A DNA stretch of 64,000 nt from Cyclaneusma minus (lineage: Eukaryota; Ascomycota; Leotiomycetes; Marthamycetales; Marthamycetaceae): NCBI GenBank assembly GCA_037179335.1, contig JAKZHN010000008.1, forward strand, positions 434,001 through 498,000, given 5' to 3'. Below, in pieces: positions 44,348 to 55,246 of the stretch. The position numbers were made by a program, and so were the translations under genes. Numbering within the stretch: position 1 is the stretch's first letter; every line of letters starts with the position of its first letter. A model generated the notes under the pieces. The model was not told the DNA's origin, searched no databases, and saw only the letters and a list, made by a program, of their open reading frames with translations.

Positions 44348-46094
44348 TTGTCGTAGTGAATGGAACCTAAGGCATGGGATGGATCTCTGGAGAAGTTGTT
44401 GTTGTTGTTGCATTCGAATCGGCGTTTTCAATGGGTTAAGCAGCAAAAAGCAAGACTGCAGGTTTCTCATGGCATGGAGCGATGAATGAATCTCTGGCAG
44501 CGGGCTTGAGGTGCGTGTTGTCAAATCGATTGTTTGTTAGATACCTGTATACTGCGTGAAATGGGAATTTGAAATCTTCTAATCTTCGTATTTGGGGATT
44601 TTGGACGTGTAGCTTTGAGGATCTGATGATGACTGACTGCAGTTCCACTTTCTGGGAGAGAGGGGGAGTAGCATCGCCAATTGCCGCCGGCTTCATGATT
44701 CTCATTTTCGTGCATTAAGGATCCTGGATATTTAGGAATATTTACAATCATCAAGAACATTTGCGAGAACTAGGAAGATTTCCAATACCTGATTTGTAAT
44801 ATTCGGTATAATTGCCAATATTCGAAAGTTATTGCGATATCACTCACTCATGGTAATCAGAGCTCCCGACCCAAAGCTCCACCACCCTCACCCTTCCTCC
44901 CCTGCCTAAAGCCACCACGCTAGCCCTAGCCATATCTGCCCAATCGCTGAAAGCTCTCTAGGGTATAAACTACCTGGACTACACCGGCATGAATACACTC
45001 TATAGCCTGCTGCCACGGTGATTACTCTAAATGATTACTTATCCTTTCCCCAACTAATACCAGCAAAAGTGCTCAAAACTGTATCAAAATGTTACATTAC
45101 TTCTCCGACGCCCGTTCTGGATCCGTAGCGAAGCTGTGAAGGCTTCCTAATTCGGTACGGACGGGAGGAAGCGAAAGTCCCAATTGGGTGCGGAGGGTCT
45201 GAACTTGAAGGTTTGAAGTGAGCTTCTAGAGTAAGGTGAACGCAAGGGCCCTTCTCCTTGCGGAATCCGGTGCTCAGGTACAATTATACGGAATATTTTG
45301 CAATTGCTCGCACTTAGTCAGAAGAAATTAAGGATATTCACCATTAATCTAAATATCCACGGTTGTTCGGAATATTTATAGTTACTCCGTACTCGGAAGA
45401 TTCAGATTGATAGGAATTACCAAAAGAGCTAGGAGTATCCATAATCACTTGGAACATTTACAGTGACGAGGAATATCGGTAATAGGTACGTGCACTTTAT
45501 AGACTTACTAGCTCAATATTATACTCCAGACAAGCAGAGTTGCGGAGAGGCCGGCATTCGGTCACTCACCGAGGAGCCGCCATACCCCGATACCTACAAC
45601 ACGTTTTAGGGGAACTAACTAGTAACCATCGATGCTTTGGCTCAACTCTTTGAGAGCATGGGAATCGGCAAGTCAATTGGTGTCGCGGATAAGAACCCAA
45701 ACTCCGAATTCAAGATTTCCGAAGGTTAGTCTGCGTTTTTCTAACGAGCCGAGGAGCCGTCACACCTTGTATATACCACGTTTCGGGGGAATGACTAACC
45801 TTCGATGCTGGAAATCTGCAAGTCAATTGGTGTCGCGTATAAAGGCACAGACTTTAAACAAGACTCCGGAAGGTTAGTCTGCGTTTTTCTTGGTTACATT
45901 GTTGGTGTTTTGGGAAAGTCTTAGTTTTCAGCCAGCCGCCTCGTACTTCCTTATATCTTAGAATAAGGCATGGGAATTGCGGGTTATAAAGGTGCTGCAT
46001 TCTGCTGCCATAATCCTACCAGTGCCTCCTTATTACAAGATACAAAAACACTTCACCTCACCCCAAAACAATTCCACTCCACAACCCCCCAAAA
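44348..46094. other. Repeat-rich island before the secreted Cys-rich gene
   Basis: This contains a GTT microsatellite (about 44,397-44,411) and two loose ~20-nt repeat tracts on the theme nACTnGGAATATTnACAn, at about 44,706-44,830 and 45,285-45,490. A tandem duplication lies at 45,569-45,890. No protein-coding gene is recognised. Confidence 0.5.
45569..45890. repeat. Diverged tandem duplication (~175 and ~145 bp)
   Basis: Copy 1 (about 45,569-45,742) and copy 2 (about 45,748-45,890) both begin CCGAGGAGCCG and share CAAGTCAATTGGTGTCGCG in the middle. Both end GAAGGTTAGTCTGCGTTTTT. The copies differ by small indels and substitutions. No function is apparent. Confidence 0.75.
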
Positions 46095-46460
46095 ATGCAC
46101 TTCCACCTCCTCGCCGCCCTCCTCCTCAGCGCCATCGCCACCGTCTCCGCCGACAACGACTGCGCCGGCATCAACGGCGACTGCAAATCCGGCGACTGCA
46201 ACGGACGCGTAGTCTCCGGCCGTCAATTCCCTGTGTGCACCAACGGTCGTGCCATAGACTGTCCCTGCGGCTTCAACTGTGGTGCGGAAGACACGACGGG
46301 ATTTTGTGATGTGGGCGGATGCGATGGCGAATACGTGGATGAGTTGCCTCATCCGGGTCACCGATGTACCAAGAATTTCAGAGGCTGTAGCTGTCTTGTT
46401 GAGACGCCGAAAGTGTTTGATTATAACGGTTATGTGAGGAAACTTGGGTGGGAAGGATAA
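46095..46460 (+). CDS. Small secreted 12-Cys protein (effector-like)
   Basis: Intronless frame of 121 residues. It starts with a clear signal peptide (MHFHLLAALLLSAIATVSA) with likely cleavage before DNDC. The mature ~102 residues contain 12 Cys, mostly Gly/Asp-rich around them (INGDCKSGDCNG, CPCGFNCG, GFCDVGGCDG, RGCSCLVE), consistent with six disulphides. No known domain is recognised. The start is the first ATG after an A/C-rich leader that suits fungal initiation (CCAAAAATG). It sits alone between repeat tracts, a typical place for fungal effector candidates. Apoplastic secretion is inferred; any interaction with a host is speculative. Confidence 0.75.
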   Translation: MHFHLLAALLLSAIATVSADNDCAGINGDCKSGDCNGRVVSGRQFPVCTNGRAIDCPCGFNCGAEDTTGFCDVGGCDGEYVDELPHPGHRCTKNFRGCSCLVETPKVFDYNGYVRKLGWEG

Positions 46461-47764
46461 GGGGGGGGGAGGTGGCATTAGGGGGGTGGGGAGGAGGGTA
46501 AGGGACTGGCTTGGAGAGCGGAGGAACTGCTGTGTACCTAGTTAGGAATCTACACTATCACTTGGAGTATTCACACTCACTAGGAATATTCAATATTTGC
46601 AATATCTAGGAATATCCATAAGCAAACCACTAGACCAAGTCGCCCATTGAGTTGCGCCCATTTGACGAAAGAATCACTTGCCAATTTGTAACATGAGGCA
46701 GCTGGCATTCGTTGATCCAATTTTCTCTCTCACACGCCTTCCCTTCTGTCCTTCCCCTTGCGATCCCTCTCCTCCCACCCTCCCTGGTGATCTGTACGGA
46801 CGAGGCCTGGACGTGAGCCGGGAAGGGGAGGGCGGTCTTGAGACCCCTACATAAGAAGGTCATTCCAGGAGAGGATTCATGTTGAGCAAGGTCAAGCAAT
46901 TCATCGACGTCGCTTCCAATGAGCATAGCCAATCCCAATGATTTCGATTAAGCCCAGGGCTGAGAGTTGTAGCAAGGACTTGCTTCTCCTGAGCCCAACA
47001 ACCTGATCCATGTATTATATCCGAGATATCAAGGTCAAGGATGGCATTCAAGCTGATCGAGGTAATCTACAAGTCACGAGGAATCTGAACGGCCAAAGTC
47101 GTATATTCGAGGATAAATAACTACTGGTGTCACTGGCTACGAGTCAAAAGTCATCCGTGGGGCTTACAAGAGGACCACGCGCCTGGCGAGTAGGTTTGCG
47201 CGGCTCGTTCCTGGGGTGCTCGAACTGCGAAGGATTACCAGGGGCCTGGGGGATGGGCCACAAGGGTCTAGACCATGGACCACACAGGTGGGCTGTCCAA
47301 TTGCATTTTTTCCGAGTCCCGAGTCGTTGAGTGTTGCTCCAATGGATGGATGCTTGGATCGAGTAAAAAGGTCAGCCATCTCAGGCAAGTTTCGCTCGAA
47401 AGGCCGTCTTCGTCCAACCGGGTGCTGGTGTCTGGACATATCCTGACAGGTATGGCGTGGCAAGAATGGTGTTTTTGGGTCTCCGTGAAGGTTTTCGAGT
47501 GTGTTTCGAGTGTTGCCGAATGGCTGGTCGTCGAGTCGTCGAATCTGCGAACATGGGTCCTTGCATGAGCAAGTCCTGAAATCGTCACTCAACATCATCT
47601 CACACAACCACAGAAAACGCTGAATCATGCTTGTGAAGGTTCGTTCAATTCGAGACGTGCTTCATGTTCCTGTATCTGGGTAGGTACGTAATTAGTACCC
47701 CCGAGGCCGAAGCGCACCCCAAAACAAGCAATGCCACAAATCAGACCAGAACCGTTCGCCCATC
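46461..47764. other. Intergenic with a short ~20-nt repeat tract
   Basis: At 46,540-46,625 a few copies of a loose ~20-nt repeat (CACTAGGAATATTCA-like) resemble those at 44.7, 45.3 and 31.7 kb. The rest shows only short frames without features. Confidence 0.4.
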
Positions 47765-48462
47765 CTAAGCCTGTATCAAGAGGACAAGTCAGCCATCCAG
47801 CCCCGCTCGGTATGTTATCGCGTGCTCTCTCAGAGAAATCGCAATGTTGTCGAGGGAATCGGCCTAACGCACCTTGACAGCAAACTTCCTCTGGGGGAAG
47901 TGCATGTTCCTCTTCTTCGTCTTCTCCAACTGCCTTCCGCGCTCCTCGGTGGTAAGTGCTCTGCGTTGGGCACGGGTGCCCTTGGGTCGCAGGTCGAGAG
48001 GAAGGTACTTCTTGTTCTTGTAGAACAGGCGGAGGGCGGCGCGCTGGTTGGCGTTGATGACGGTCAGGACGCGAGCGATGGATTTGCGGAGGTCGTGGCT
48101 ATACGTCGAAAATCGCACCAGTCAGTCTTTCTGTTTTTTCCTGCTATCGAGATACAGCCGTTTTGCAGCTGTGAATCACTGGGTCGCAATACGCACATCT
48201 TGGTGAGCTTGGAGGCGCTGGATCCGGCGATCTTCTGGGTGCGCAATTGACCGAGCTCCAGCTTCAACTCGGAGAGTTGCTTCTTAAGGTCGTCCTTGTT
48301 CTTGGACCAGAGCTGGCCGGCCTTGACTTTTCCGGACGACTGTGAGTGGATCACGAGTTAGCCTCATCTTCACGCAGCAACAGCGCAACAGCGCAACAGC
48401 GCAACCGCGGCTGCTCGCAGTGCGCTGCAAATTGGGCAGCATCACGAGGAGCAGCTTACCAT
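47765..48462 (-). CDS. rpl35: 60S ribosomal protein L35 (uL29)
   Basis: uL29 family protein of the large subunit, at the polypeptide exit. Exons (minus strand): 48462-48460, which is the ATG alone; 48339-48197; 48098-47873; and 47770-47765, which codes only Ala and the stop. The result is 125 residues, ending KFAVKA, the usual C-terminus of the family. Without the last intron (47771-47872, with a GCTGAC branch and TACAG acceptor) the protein would end KVR at a stop at 47,864. The start gives MSSGKVKAGQLWSKNKDDL, and the core KLTKIHDLRKSIARVLTVIN is diagnostic. It is divergent from GOS1, with a shared 368-bp promoter. Confidence 0.93.
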
Positions 48463-48830
48463 GGCGAAAGAGTTGTCGTGGGGTTGGTGGTCGGAAGAGT
48501 GTTGGTCGTTATTCGTGGGGCCGTCGAAGTCGTCGTCGAGGTTGGGGCTGGCTGCGAAAAATCGCTAGGGATTTTGTGTGAAATTGGGTTGTGTGTGCGG
48601 TCAGCTGACGAGTGGCTGGTGCCTGGTCTGTGCGCGTGCGAGCGAGTGGCGCAGGCGGGCAGCGGATTAACGTCTGGGCGAGCCGCGTATGTCGTCGAGT
48701 ATCTTGGATATGGGATGGGGCGCTACCTCGGTCACAAAGCGGCCAACATGAAGTGAGCACTACGTCAACCAGCTTGTCATATACATTTTTTGAAGCACCG
48801 AAGGACGCCTATCCTTCTACAATACACAAC
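48463..48830. promoter_or_regulatory. Divergent promoter RPL35 / GOS1
   Basis: This 368-bp interval lies between two outward-read genes, a ribosomal protein and a SNARE. No specific sites are claimed. Confidence 0.5.
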
Positions 48831-49703
48831 ATGGCTTCTACAGGCACCGGCTGGGTCCAGCTCAGACAGCAGGCCCGATCGCTAGAGACACAGGTGCGAT
48901 TATCTGGACTCCTATTCTATGCTCCTACTGATGCTTTATAGACCGAGACTCTCTTCCACACATATTCGCAATTTTCCGCCGTTTCAGACATCCCTCCCAA
49001 GCCGAGCGAGGATGAGAGGCAAACCGAAGCCAAAATCCAAGAGATTCTCGAAAAGGTCAGCCAGCCCCGTCTTACAACACATTCAAGTTACCCCCCGCCA
49101 ATCCCAAAGGGGGCTGCCCTGTAGTGGCCTTAGTGAATCACAGAGATGAAGAGACTATCCCCCTTTCAACCTCAACGAAACTAACGCATTACTTCCATAC
49201 AGCGCGAGAACCTAATAGCCCAACTCTCCCGCCTCCTCGACTCCGAATCCTCCCTCTCCTCCTCCTCCGTCAAGCAAAGCACCCTCACCCGCCAACGCGA
49301 AATCCTCCTCTCCCACCGCGCCGAGCTCAGTCGTCTCCGCAACGCCCTCTCCACCGCCCGCGACCGCGCCAACCTCCTCTCCAGCGTGCGCTCCGAAATC
49401 TCCTCCTACCACTCCTCCCACGGCAACAGCGAAGCCGAATACATGCTCGGCGAGCGCAGCCGGCTAGACAACAGCCATAATATGGCAGATAGTGTGCTAA
49501 GTCAGGCGTATGCGGTGAATGAGAGCTTTGGTATGCAGAGGGAGATGTTGGGGAGTATTAATAGGCGCATTAAGGGGGCGGCTAGTCAGGTGCCGGGATT
49601 AAATAGTTTGATTGGGAAGATTAGCGCGAAGAAGAGGAGGGATGGGATCATTATGGGGAGCTTCATTGCGTTGTGCTTCTTGCTGTTTTTGTACTTTTCA
49701 TGA
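48831..49703 (+). CDS. gos1: Golgi SNARE Gos1/GOSR1-like
   Basis: Tail-anchored SNARE acting in intra-Golgi transport. Exons are 48831-48893, 48942-49055 and 49203-49703, giving 225 residues. The N-terminus, MASTGTGWVQLRQQARSLETQTETLFHTYSQF, is characteristic of Gos1/GS28. A coiled N-terminal Habc-like region (RENLIAQLSRLLDSE) is followed by the SNARE motif (LSQAYAVNESFGMQREMLGSINRRI). A single C-terminal membrane helix (IIMGSFIALCFLLFLYF) ends the protein. Both introns are GT-AG. It converges with ATP10, 160 bp away. Confidence 0.93.
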
Positions 49704-49862
49704 TCTATGGGATCTCAATGAGCATGCAGCGGAAAGGGTTCATGTTCATACTAGCGGGCGTTTGGGAAGGGATCGCTTTGGAATGAGACAAGGATGGACT
49801 CGATGGAGTCTTTCTTCGTTGTTTGTTCTAGTAGGATAGAGGTTGGACAGGGTCCAATAATA

Positions 49863-50966
49863 CTATGGTGCTGCTACCGCACCGACCTTTTGAACAGGCT
49901 TTTGGGTATCTGCCACTCCCTTTAAGCTTCCAGTCTCTTTTTTCTCCTTTTTCGGCTCTCGTGCCTCATCAACAAGCCGTCTCAACCCCTTCACCAACCC
50001 CTGCGCTTCCCCCTCCTCCGCATCACCACTCGCCGCCCATCTTATCCTACACTCCGCATCCAGCAAATACGTATAGCCCACCTTACTATTCAGCAACCCA
50101 ATAGCATCCCTAATCTCATGACTCCAATTCGTCTGCACCAAGAAATACCTCCCCCAATTCTGCTCCCCTATCCGCTTCCTCAAACTGCCCCTCCACAGCC
50201 TAATCAACCACGCCTTCGCTCTATTCTCCTCAATATTAACCCTCACCAACTGCGCATACGGCCCCGCAGCCTTCAAAACCTCATGCAGCTCCGGATTCTG
50301 TTTTTCGCCCACAAATGTCTGTGCCTGGTTTTCCGCCCACTGACTCGAAAACACCGAAACCACGGATACCTTGCCGCGCAGGACAGTAGTAGTATTAAAA
50401 TACTCGTCGCCCTTTTTGGCAGTTTTCAGCAGTGTCTGGCCATAGGTGTTAGGAAAGAAGAGAGCATGGGCGGCTTTGAAGAGGGCCGGGGGCGCGAGGA
50501 AGGATTTTCCTTTGTGGTGGCGCATGATGCTCCATTCGCGGAAATAGGGGGTGCTGATTTGTTGCGTGAGTTGTTTTCGGCGCGCGATATGCTTGTCGTA
50601 ATTGACAAAGTCATCGCGCCGCTGCCGCCACGTTCGCGTGTCGATGCCGGTGTGCTCGCCAGGCGAAGGGGGTGTGGGAAGGCCAATGGGTCGGGATAGA
50701 GGCTTGGGGGTGAAGGAGTCGACTTTTTTACCGTAGGCGCGTGGGGCGGAGTCAAGCGGATCGAGGGGAGCTTGAGGAGGAGGAGGAGGCGATCGTTTTT
50801 GCTCTTTAGCTGAAAGTGCGTCTTTGGATGGCGATTTTGAATCTTTCGGCGACGGTGTTCGGTCTTTCGCGGGTTTCGAGGCGTAGCTGCGCCATTGACA
50901 GGTGAAGCATTTTGAGGATTCTAACGAGGCATAGGTAGCTCGTAGAACTCTCCGTGAGAGCTGCAT
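49863..50966 (-). CDS. atp10: Mitochondrial ATP synthase assembly factor Atp10
   Basis: Inner-membrane protein needed to assemble the Fo sector (Atp6) of ATP synthase. The frame is intronless. I choose the ATG at 50,966 (367 residues) because it opens with a mitochondrial-type presequence (MQLSRRVLRATYASLESS); an in-frame ATG at 51,032 would add 22 residues that look less like a presequence. Family motifs are GKSFLAPPALFKAAHALFFPNTYGQTL, SVVSVFSSQWAENQAQTF, and NWGRYFLVQTNWSHEIRDAIGLLNSKVGYTYLLD. The Lys/Pro-rich linker before residue 100 is unremarkable. It converges with GOS1. Confidence 0.92.
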   Translation of the reverse strand: MQLSRRVLRATYASLESSKCFTCQWRSYASKPAKDRTPSPKDSKSPSKDALSAKEQKRSPPPPPQAPLDPLDSAPRAYGKKVDSFTPKPLSRPIGLPTPPSPGEHTGIDTRTWRQRRDDFVNYDKHIARRKQLTQQISTPYFREWSIMRHHKGKSFLAPPALFKAAHALFFPNTYGQTLLKTAKKGDEYFNTTTVLRGKVSVVSVFSSQWAENQAQTFVGEKQNPELHEVLKAAGPYAQLVRVNIEENRAKAWLIRLWRGSLRKRIGEQNWGRYFLVQTNWSHEIRDAIGLLNSKVGYTYLLDAECRIRWAASGDAEEGEAQGLVKGLRRLVDEAREPKKEKKETGSLKGVADTQKPVQKVGAVAAP

Positions 50967-52030
50967 GGCGACTTGACGGAAAAGATAGTAAATATTCGTT
51001 CTGGGGTTGCGCTGGGAAAGATCTTCAGCCAAAGGTTGGAGCTCCGTTGGAGCTCCAATTCAGGAACAAGAGGATTTTCCGATCCGGCTGCAGGGATCTT
51101 GGGAAGAGCCTAAGGCGCTTTCCCAATTGAACGGATTTACATCCATTCATTGATATAAACGATATAATACCTGATCTGAACGGAATACGCTTTCGAATTC
51201 GATTTCCACCTTCGGTCTTCTATGTATACTTCAATCATTGTAGCCTAACATTAGTAGAGTCTATATTTCTAAGTTTAATAGGGTCATTATATAGTTTGAA
51301 CATTTTACTCTACATATATACTTGATTACTGTTTGAATACGGTGTTATATAGAACAGAGCTTTATATAAAACACAGCACTCAAACCCAATATAGCTTACC
51401 TCTGATTGCCAAATCCTAGCAGTATCATGACCTCATGAGTCGATATACTCGGGATTCATGCCGCGTTTCCAGAAGTTTGGGACGCCAGACAGAACAGAGC
51501 GTTCCCGACTTTCTTCCGGGTGGATGAAGCCTTCTTGAACCCCCACGCTCTCGTGTCTTCCCCGAATCCCCAGTCCCCACACGCGGTCCCCGTGACACCG
51601 CAAACAAGTCAAAGGCCGGCAAGGTCAGCGGCAAAGATCAAGGCAGTCCAGTCGGACGACAGCAGGTATGGAATGACCCCGAATAATATTGCAGAGTCGC
51701 ATTTCCAACTGGGGGGCTAGAGGCATGTCAGGGGCCTCCGTGGGGATCAGCGTGGCCGGTGACAAGCCGTTGGAAAGCGCCTCGATCCGATCTGCAAGAC
51801 TGCAAGCAGGCCTGTCGTCAGCGGAACGCCGAAAGGAACAAATTCGATGCCCTGTCGTCCACATAGGGCTCCCGGCCGCGGCGGAAGACGAGGGAAAGAT
51901 TGCCGGCTTGAGGGTTGCAAAGATTCATCCGGACCGAGCCTGTTTGGACGTTGAAACTTGATGAGACGGCCATCTGGGCTAAAAAGTCCCTGCATTCCGC
52001 AATACGACATCGAAATAGGGCGACGATGCA
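50967..52030. other. ATP10 5' flank, no gene seen
   Basis: This interval contains the ATP10 promoter and an AT-rich stretch at about 51,130-51,400. Short frames beyond it have no recognisable features. Confidence 0.4.
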
Positions 52031-52809
52031 TTAAGGGCGTGGGGGGGGGTAAAATATACCTCTTAGCCACCGCTTATATGCTGCTTGTTATTTAGTAGGT
52101 AATTATATAGTTATTTGCAATTAAAAGTAGGAATATGGTTAAGCTACCATTGGTTTTATAATCCGTTATTTTTAAATAACCAATAATAATAGCCTCTGCT
52201 TTTAAAATTATCTATATTTAAACAGATTTTCCTTTTATCCGTATTTCCGTGCTATTTCCGCCGCCAAGCCAACGGTTATTTATGGTTGAATTTTGCAACG
52301 GTTTAGCTACGGATTTTTAAGGCTGCGCAAGGCTGCGCAAGGCTGCGCAAGGCTGCAAGCCAATTTTAAGCCCTCGCTAAAGCCCTTATACAGCCAGCCT
52401 CAACACCATAATTAAATGGCCTTTAAATTCGATTAATTGAGCCAAAACTAACCCGGGCCAAAGGTTTGCCAGTCCAGCCATAGTGGTAGTGGTGGTGGTG
52501 GCCGGGAGTAAGGGCTGGCCCGGACCGGGGTTCCCTTCTGGCTAGCAGCCTTTTTAAACCTTACTTACACCGTTGCTAAACCATAGCTCAACCGTAGCTC
52601 AACCGTGGCTCAACCGTTAAAAATAAATAAACCTCTAATAATTTAACCGTTAATAATTTAAGCGTTAAATTGATTTTTTCCACTAATATTTCAACCGCGT
52701 AAATAAATTAACCTACTCGGTAGTAGCTATTAATTACAGCAGTTAAAATTATATAACCAATTATGCACGGTAGCCAAGAAGTATAATTTACCCCCCCCCA
52801 CGCCCTTAA
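52031..52809. mobile_element. AT-rich element with TTAA and poly-G inverted ends
   Basis: The left end reads TTAAGGGCGTGGGGG with nine G in all, then TAAA (52,031 on). The right end is the reverse complement, TTTACCCCCCCCC then ACGCCCTTAA (ending 52,809). If TTAA is the target duplication the element would be piggyBac-like; TA with AGGGCG ends is equally consistent because TTAA is palindromic. The ~780-bp interior is AT-rich and non-coding. It includes three and a half copies of GGCTGCGCAA at about 52,321-52,356, repeats of an ACCGTAGCTCA-type unit at about 52,570-52,617, and GGTGGT runs at 52,480-52,500. It is probably a MITE. Confidence 0.75.
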
Positions 52810-53454
52810 TGTGGTGCCCTTTAGATGTTCCCCGAGCGGGTGCGACCGTGGCAGCGTCCGCGCCAATCAGCAGCCCAAGTTCGAGGGTGTCGTTTCGTGC
52901 CCTGAGAGGCTGAGCGGTTCCCCGGCTTTCAGCGTCATAGCTTGGCGGCTTCAGCTTTTAAGTAGTGCATTGACTCTGTTAGCGTGGGGCGCGGGCTGGC
53001 AGCTGGGCAGGAACAAAGGCTCGTACATGTAGCCCAAGATGACATTGAGGAAGTCTGCTTGACAGGAGCGGGGGACGAGAGAATTATTGACTGACACCAA
53101 GCCCAGCCCTGCATATATAATCCAGCCGATCTCCCCCCAGGTACGTAGAGTCGATCAACGTGGCTCGGGCTCCGCTGAGATTCACTCCAATTTCACTTCA
53201 ACTCCCGTCTTCACCCCACAGTCTTCAGCCAAAGTCGACAACAACCAAGCTTTCCAACCGCTTGCTTCCCTGCCCTCTTTGTCCATTTAAACTTCTCTTT
53301 ACTCAGCTACACCAAAGTCAATCACCCCACTTCTTCAACTGCCAAAAGAGTCATTTCCACCCAATTCCACGCCTTGCTTCTGCATTCCTCCGTCCACCTC
53401 TGAATCCTTTGTCCGACCATTCCAAACTTCTTCCTACAATCACCAAATCCATAT
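52810..53454. other. Intergenic, no gene seen
   Basis: This flanks the element and leads into the gluconokinase gene. The last 200 bases are CT-rich and likely a 5' leader. Confidence 0.4.
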
Positions 53455-54268
53455 ATGTACCGTGGCTCACGTCCTGCTGCCACAATGCTTTCCTCAACCG
53501 CCCTGAGTAGCGGACAGCCAGTTGCAACGAGAGACGCCATGTCCAACATCACACCCTCCAACATGACGACCTCCAGCACGACTGCCTCGTCCGAAGCCGC
53601 AATTCCGAGCACCAACCATGGCCAACCCAAGACTTCCCACCCCCACATCTGGCTAGTAACAGGCCCAGCAGGCTGCGGCAAAAGCACCGTCGGCGAATAC
53701 CTAGCCAAAGAAATGAAACTCCCCTTCATCGAGGGCGACAACGTGAATATCCCCCATCCCCTACCTAGACTCTCTTACGGCTCCCTCTATATCACCATTC
53801 CACTAACACACCAATATATAGTTCCACCCCAAAGCCAACGTCGAAAAGATGCGCCAAGGCATCCCCCTCGACGACGCCGACCGCTGGGACTGGCTAACCT
53901 GCCTCCGCGAAGAAGCCCTACACCAGCTCAGCGCCGGCCACCAAGGCGTCGTGCTCACCTGCTCAGCCCTCAAGAAGAAATACCGCGACGTGATCCGCGT
54001 CCTCCCCTACAAACTACCCGGCGCTAAGGTGCATTTCGTGTACTTGCACGCACCCGAGGAGACGCTCATGCAAAGGGTGCAGGCGAGACAGGGCCATTAC
54101 ATGCCGGCCAGCATGGTGCATTCGCAATTTGAGGCGCTGGAGCCGCCGATGGAGGATGAGAAGGATGTGATTAGTGTGGATGTGAGTGTGCCGGTTAGGG
54201 AGGTGGAGGAGAGGGCGCTGCAGCTGGTGAGGGAGGCGGTGGAACAGGAGTTGAGGAGGGATTCGTGA
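53455..54268 (+). CDS. Gluconokinase (GntK-type)
   Basis: P-loop kinase phosphorylating D-gluconate to 6-phosphogluconate, feeding the pentose phosphate pathway. Exon 1 is 53455-53742, a GT-AG intron spans 53743-53821, and exon 2 is 53822-54268, giving 244 residues from the first ATG. Motifs: Walker A GPAGCGKST (about residues 70-78), EGDN|FHPKANVEKM across the intron, GIPLDDADRWDWL, LTCSALKKKYRDVIR, then RQGHYMPASMVHSQFEALEPP. All are diagnostic of the family. The ~60-residue N-terminal extension is low-complexity; later ATGs at 53,485 and 53,539 are possible starts, since family members are usually about 170-200 residues. Confidence 0.9.
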
Positions 54269-55246
54269 CGGATAGTGAAGATGAGTGTGGGTGACGAGGG
54301 GGGAGAGGGAGGGAGTGTGACGTGGCGATCGACTGGTCACTTTTCCGTCGAGGTGGAGCTGCGTTGATCCTTATCTGCTGGCGTTTACGGTCCGATGACT
54401 TTTGTTTTTCGAAGGCTCGACACACCCACATACCCCTAGGCGTACACAGGTCTGCAAGGCCTTGTTGGTCATCCTTTTTTTCGCGGCTTACGGCGCACTG
54501 GCTTACGGCGCCCCAGAGAGTTCAAGGGTTCAGGGATGCATATTTGCAGTGTGCATAGAGGTGTGCTTAGGCGTTGACTTTTCAACATCTCGAAGCTAGA
54601 CATTGAACTGAATTGAACATCACGATGCTTTCGTTCTGTTCTACCCCTATCCCTGTATGATCGTGAACAAGACTGGACGTCAGACAACACCTGCGCCTTT
54701 TGCGCCGCATATAGGCTAATGTAAAACAGAAACACCTCTGCATCCCAAGGCCGGTTCCATCCGAAGCCTTCCCCGCTCCCCCAGTTTCAGATCTCATCAA
54801 TTCTTCCGAGTGTAACGTATAAGTGACATCCATAACAATCCATTACAGCAAAACACCCATTCTTCATTTGCTTCGCAGTCGATGCCCTGTCAAGCCAGCC
54901 GGCAACCGGCACCAAAATCGCTCAATCTGATTAGTGAACCAGAGCATAGGTACCCGTACGTCCCTGATCACTCCCGCTCTTGCATCGTACATGTACATGT
55001 AGAATATACATGCAGCATGGGGCCCTGTACGTGCGCAGTCTGCAATGTCTGCAGAGCCGCGCCAACACACCAACACACCAACGTCTCGAATATAAACAGC
55101 ACGATATATGACCGAATCGCAACTCTCCCGGCATCCCCTAATCACCTTCTTACACGTGAGCCGATATTTCGGGGTCCCTGCATTATGGTGGCTTCGCGCG
55201 CTCAAAAGGGGTAGCGGGGTAAGAGGCTGATGATATCGCAACGTCT
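54269..55246. other. Intergenic, no gene seen
   Basis: About 980 bp between converging gene ends. Short tandem pieces such as CAACACAC (about 55,062-55,080) and TACATGTA palindromes (about 54,990-55,010) occur. No gene is supported. Confidence 0.4.

Noticed and set aside
47864..47866. Stop giving an RPL35 C-terminus of KVR
   Set aside because: Splicing the next GT-AG intron (with a GCTGAC branch) gives the canonical KFAVKA end, which fits the family better.
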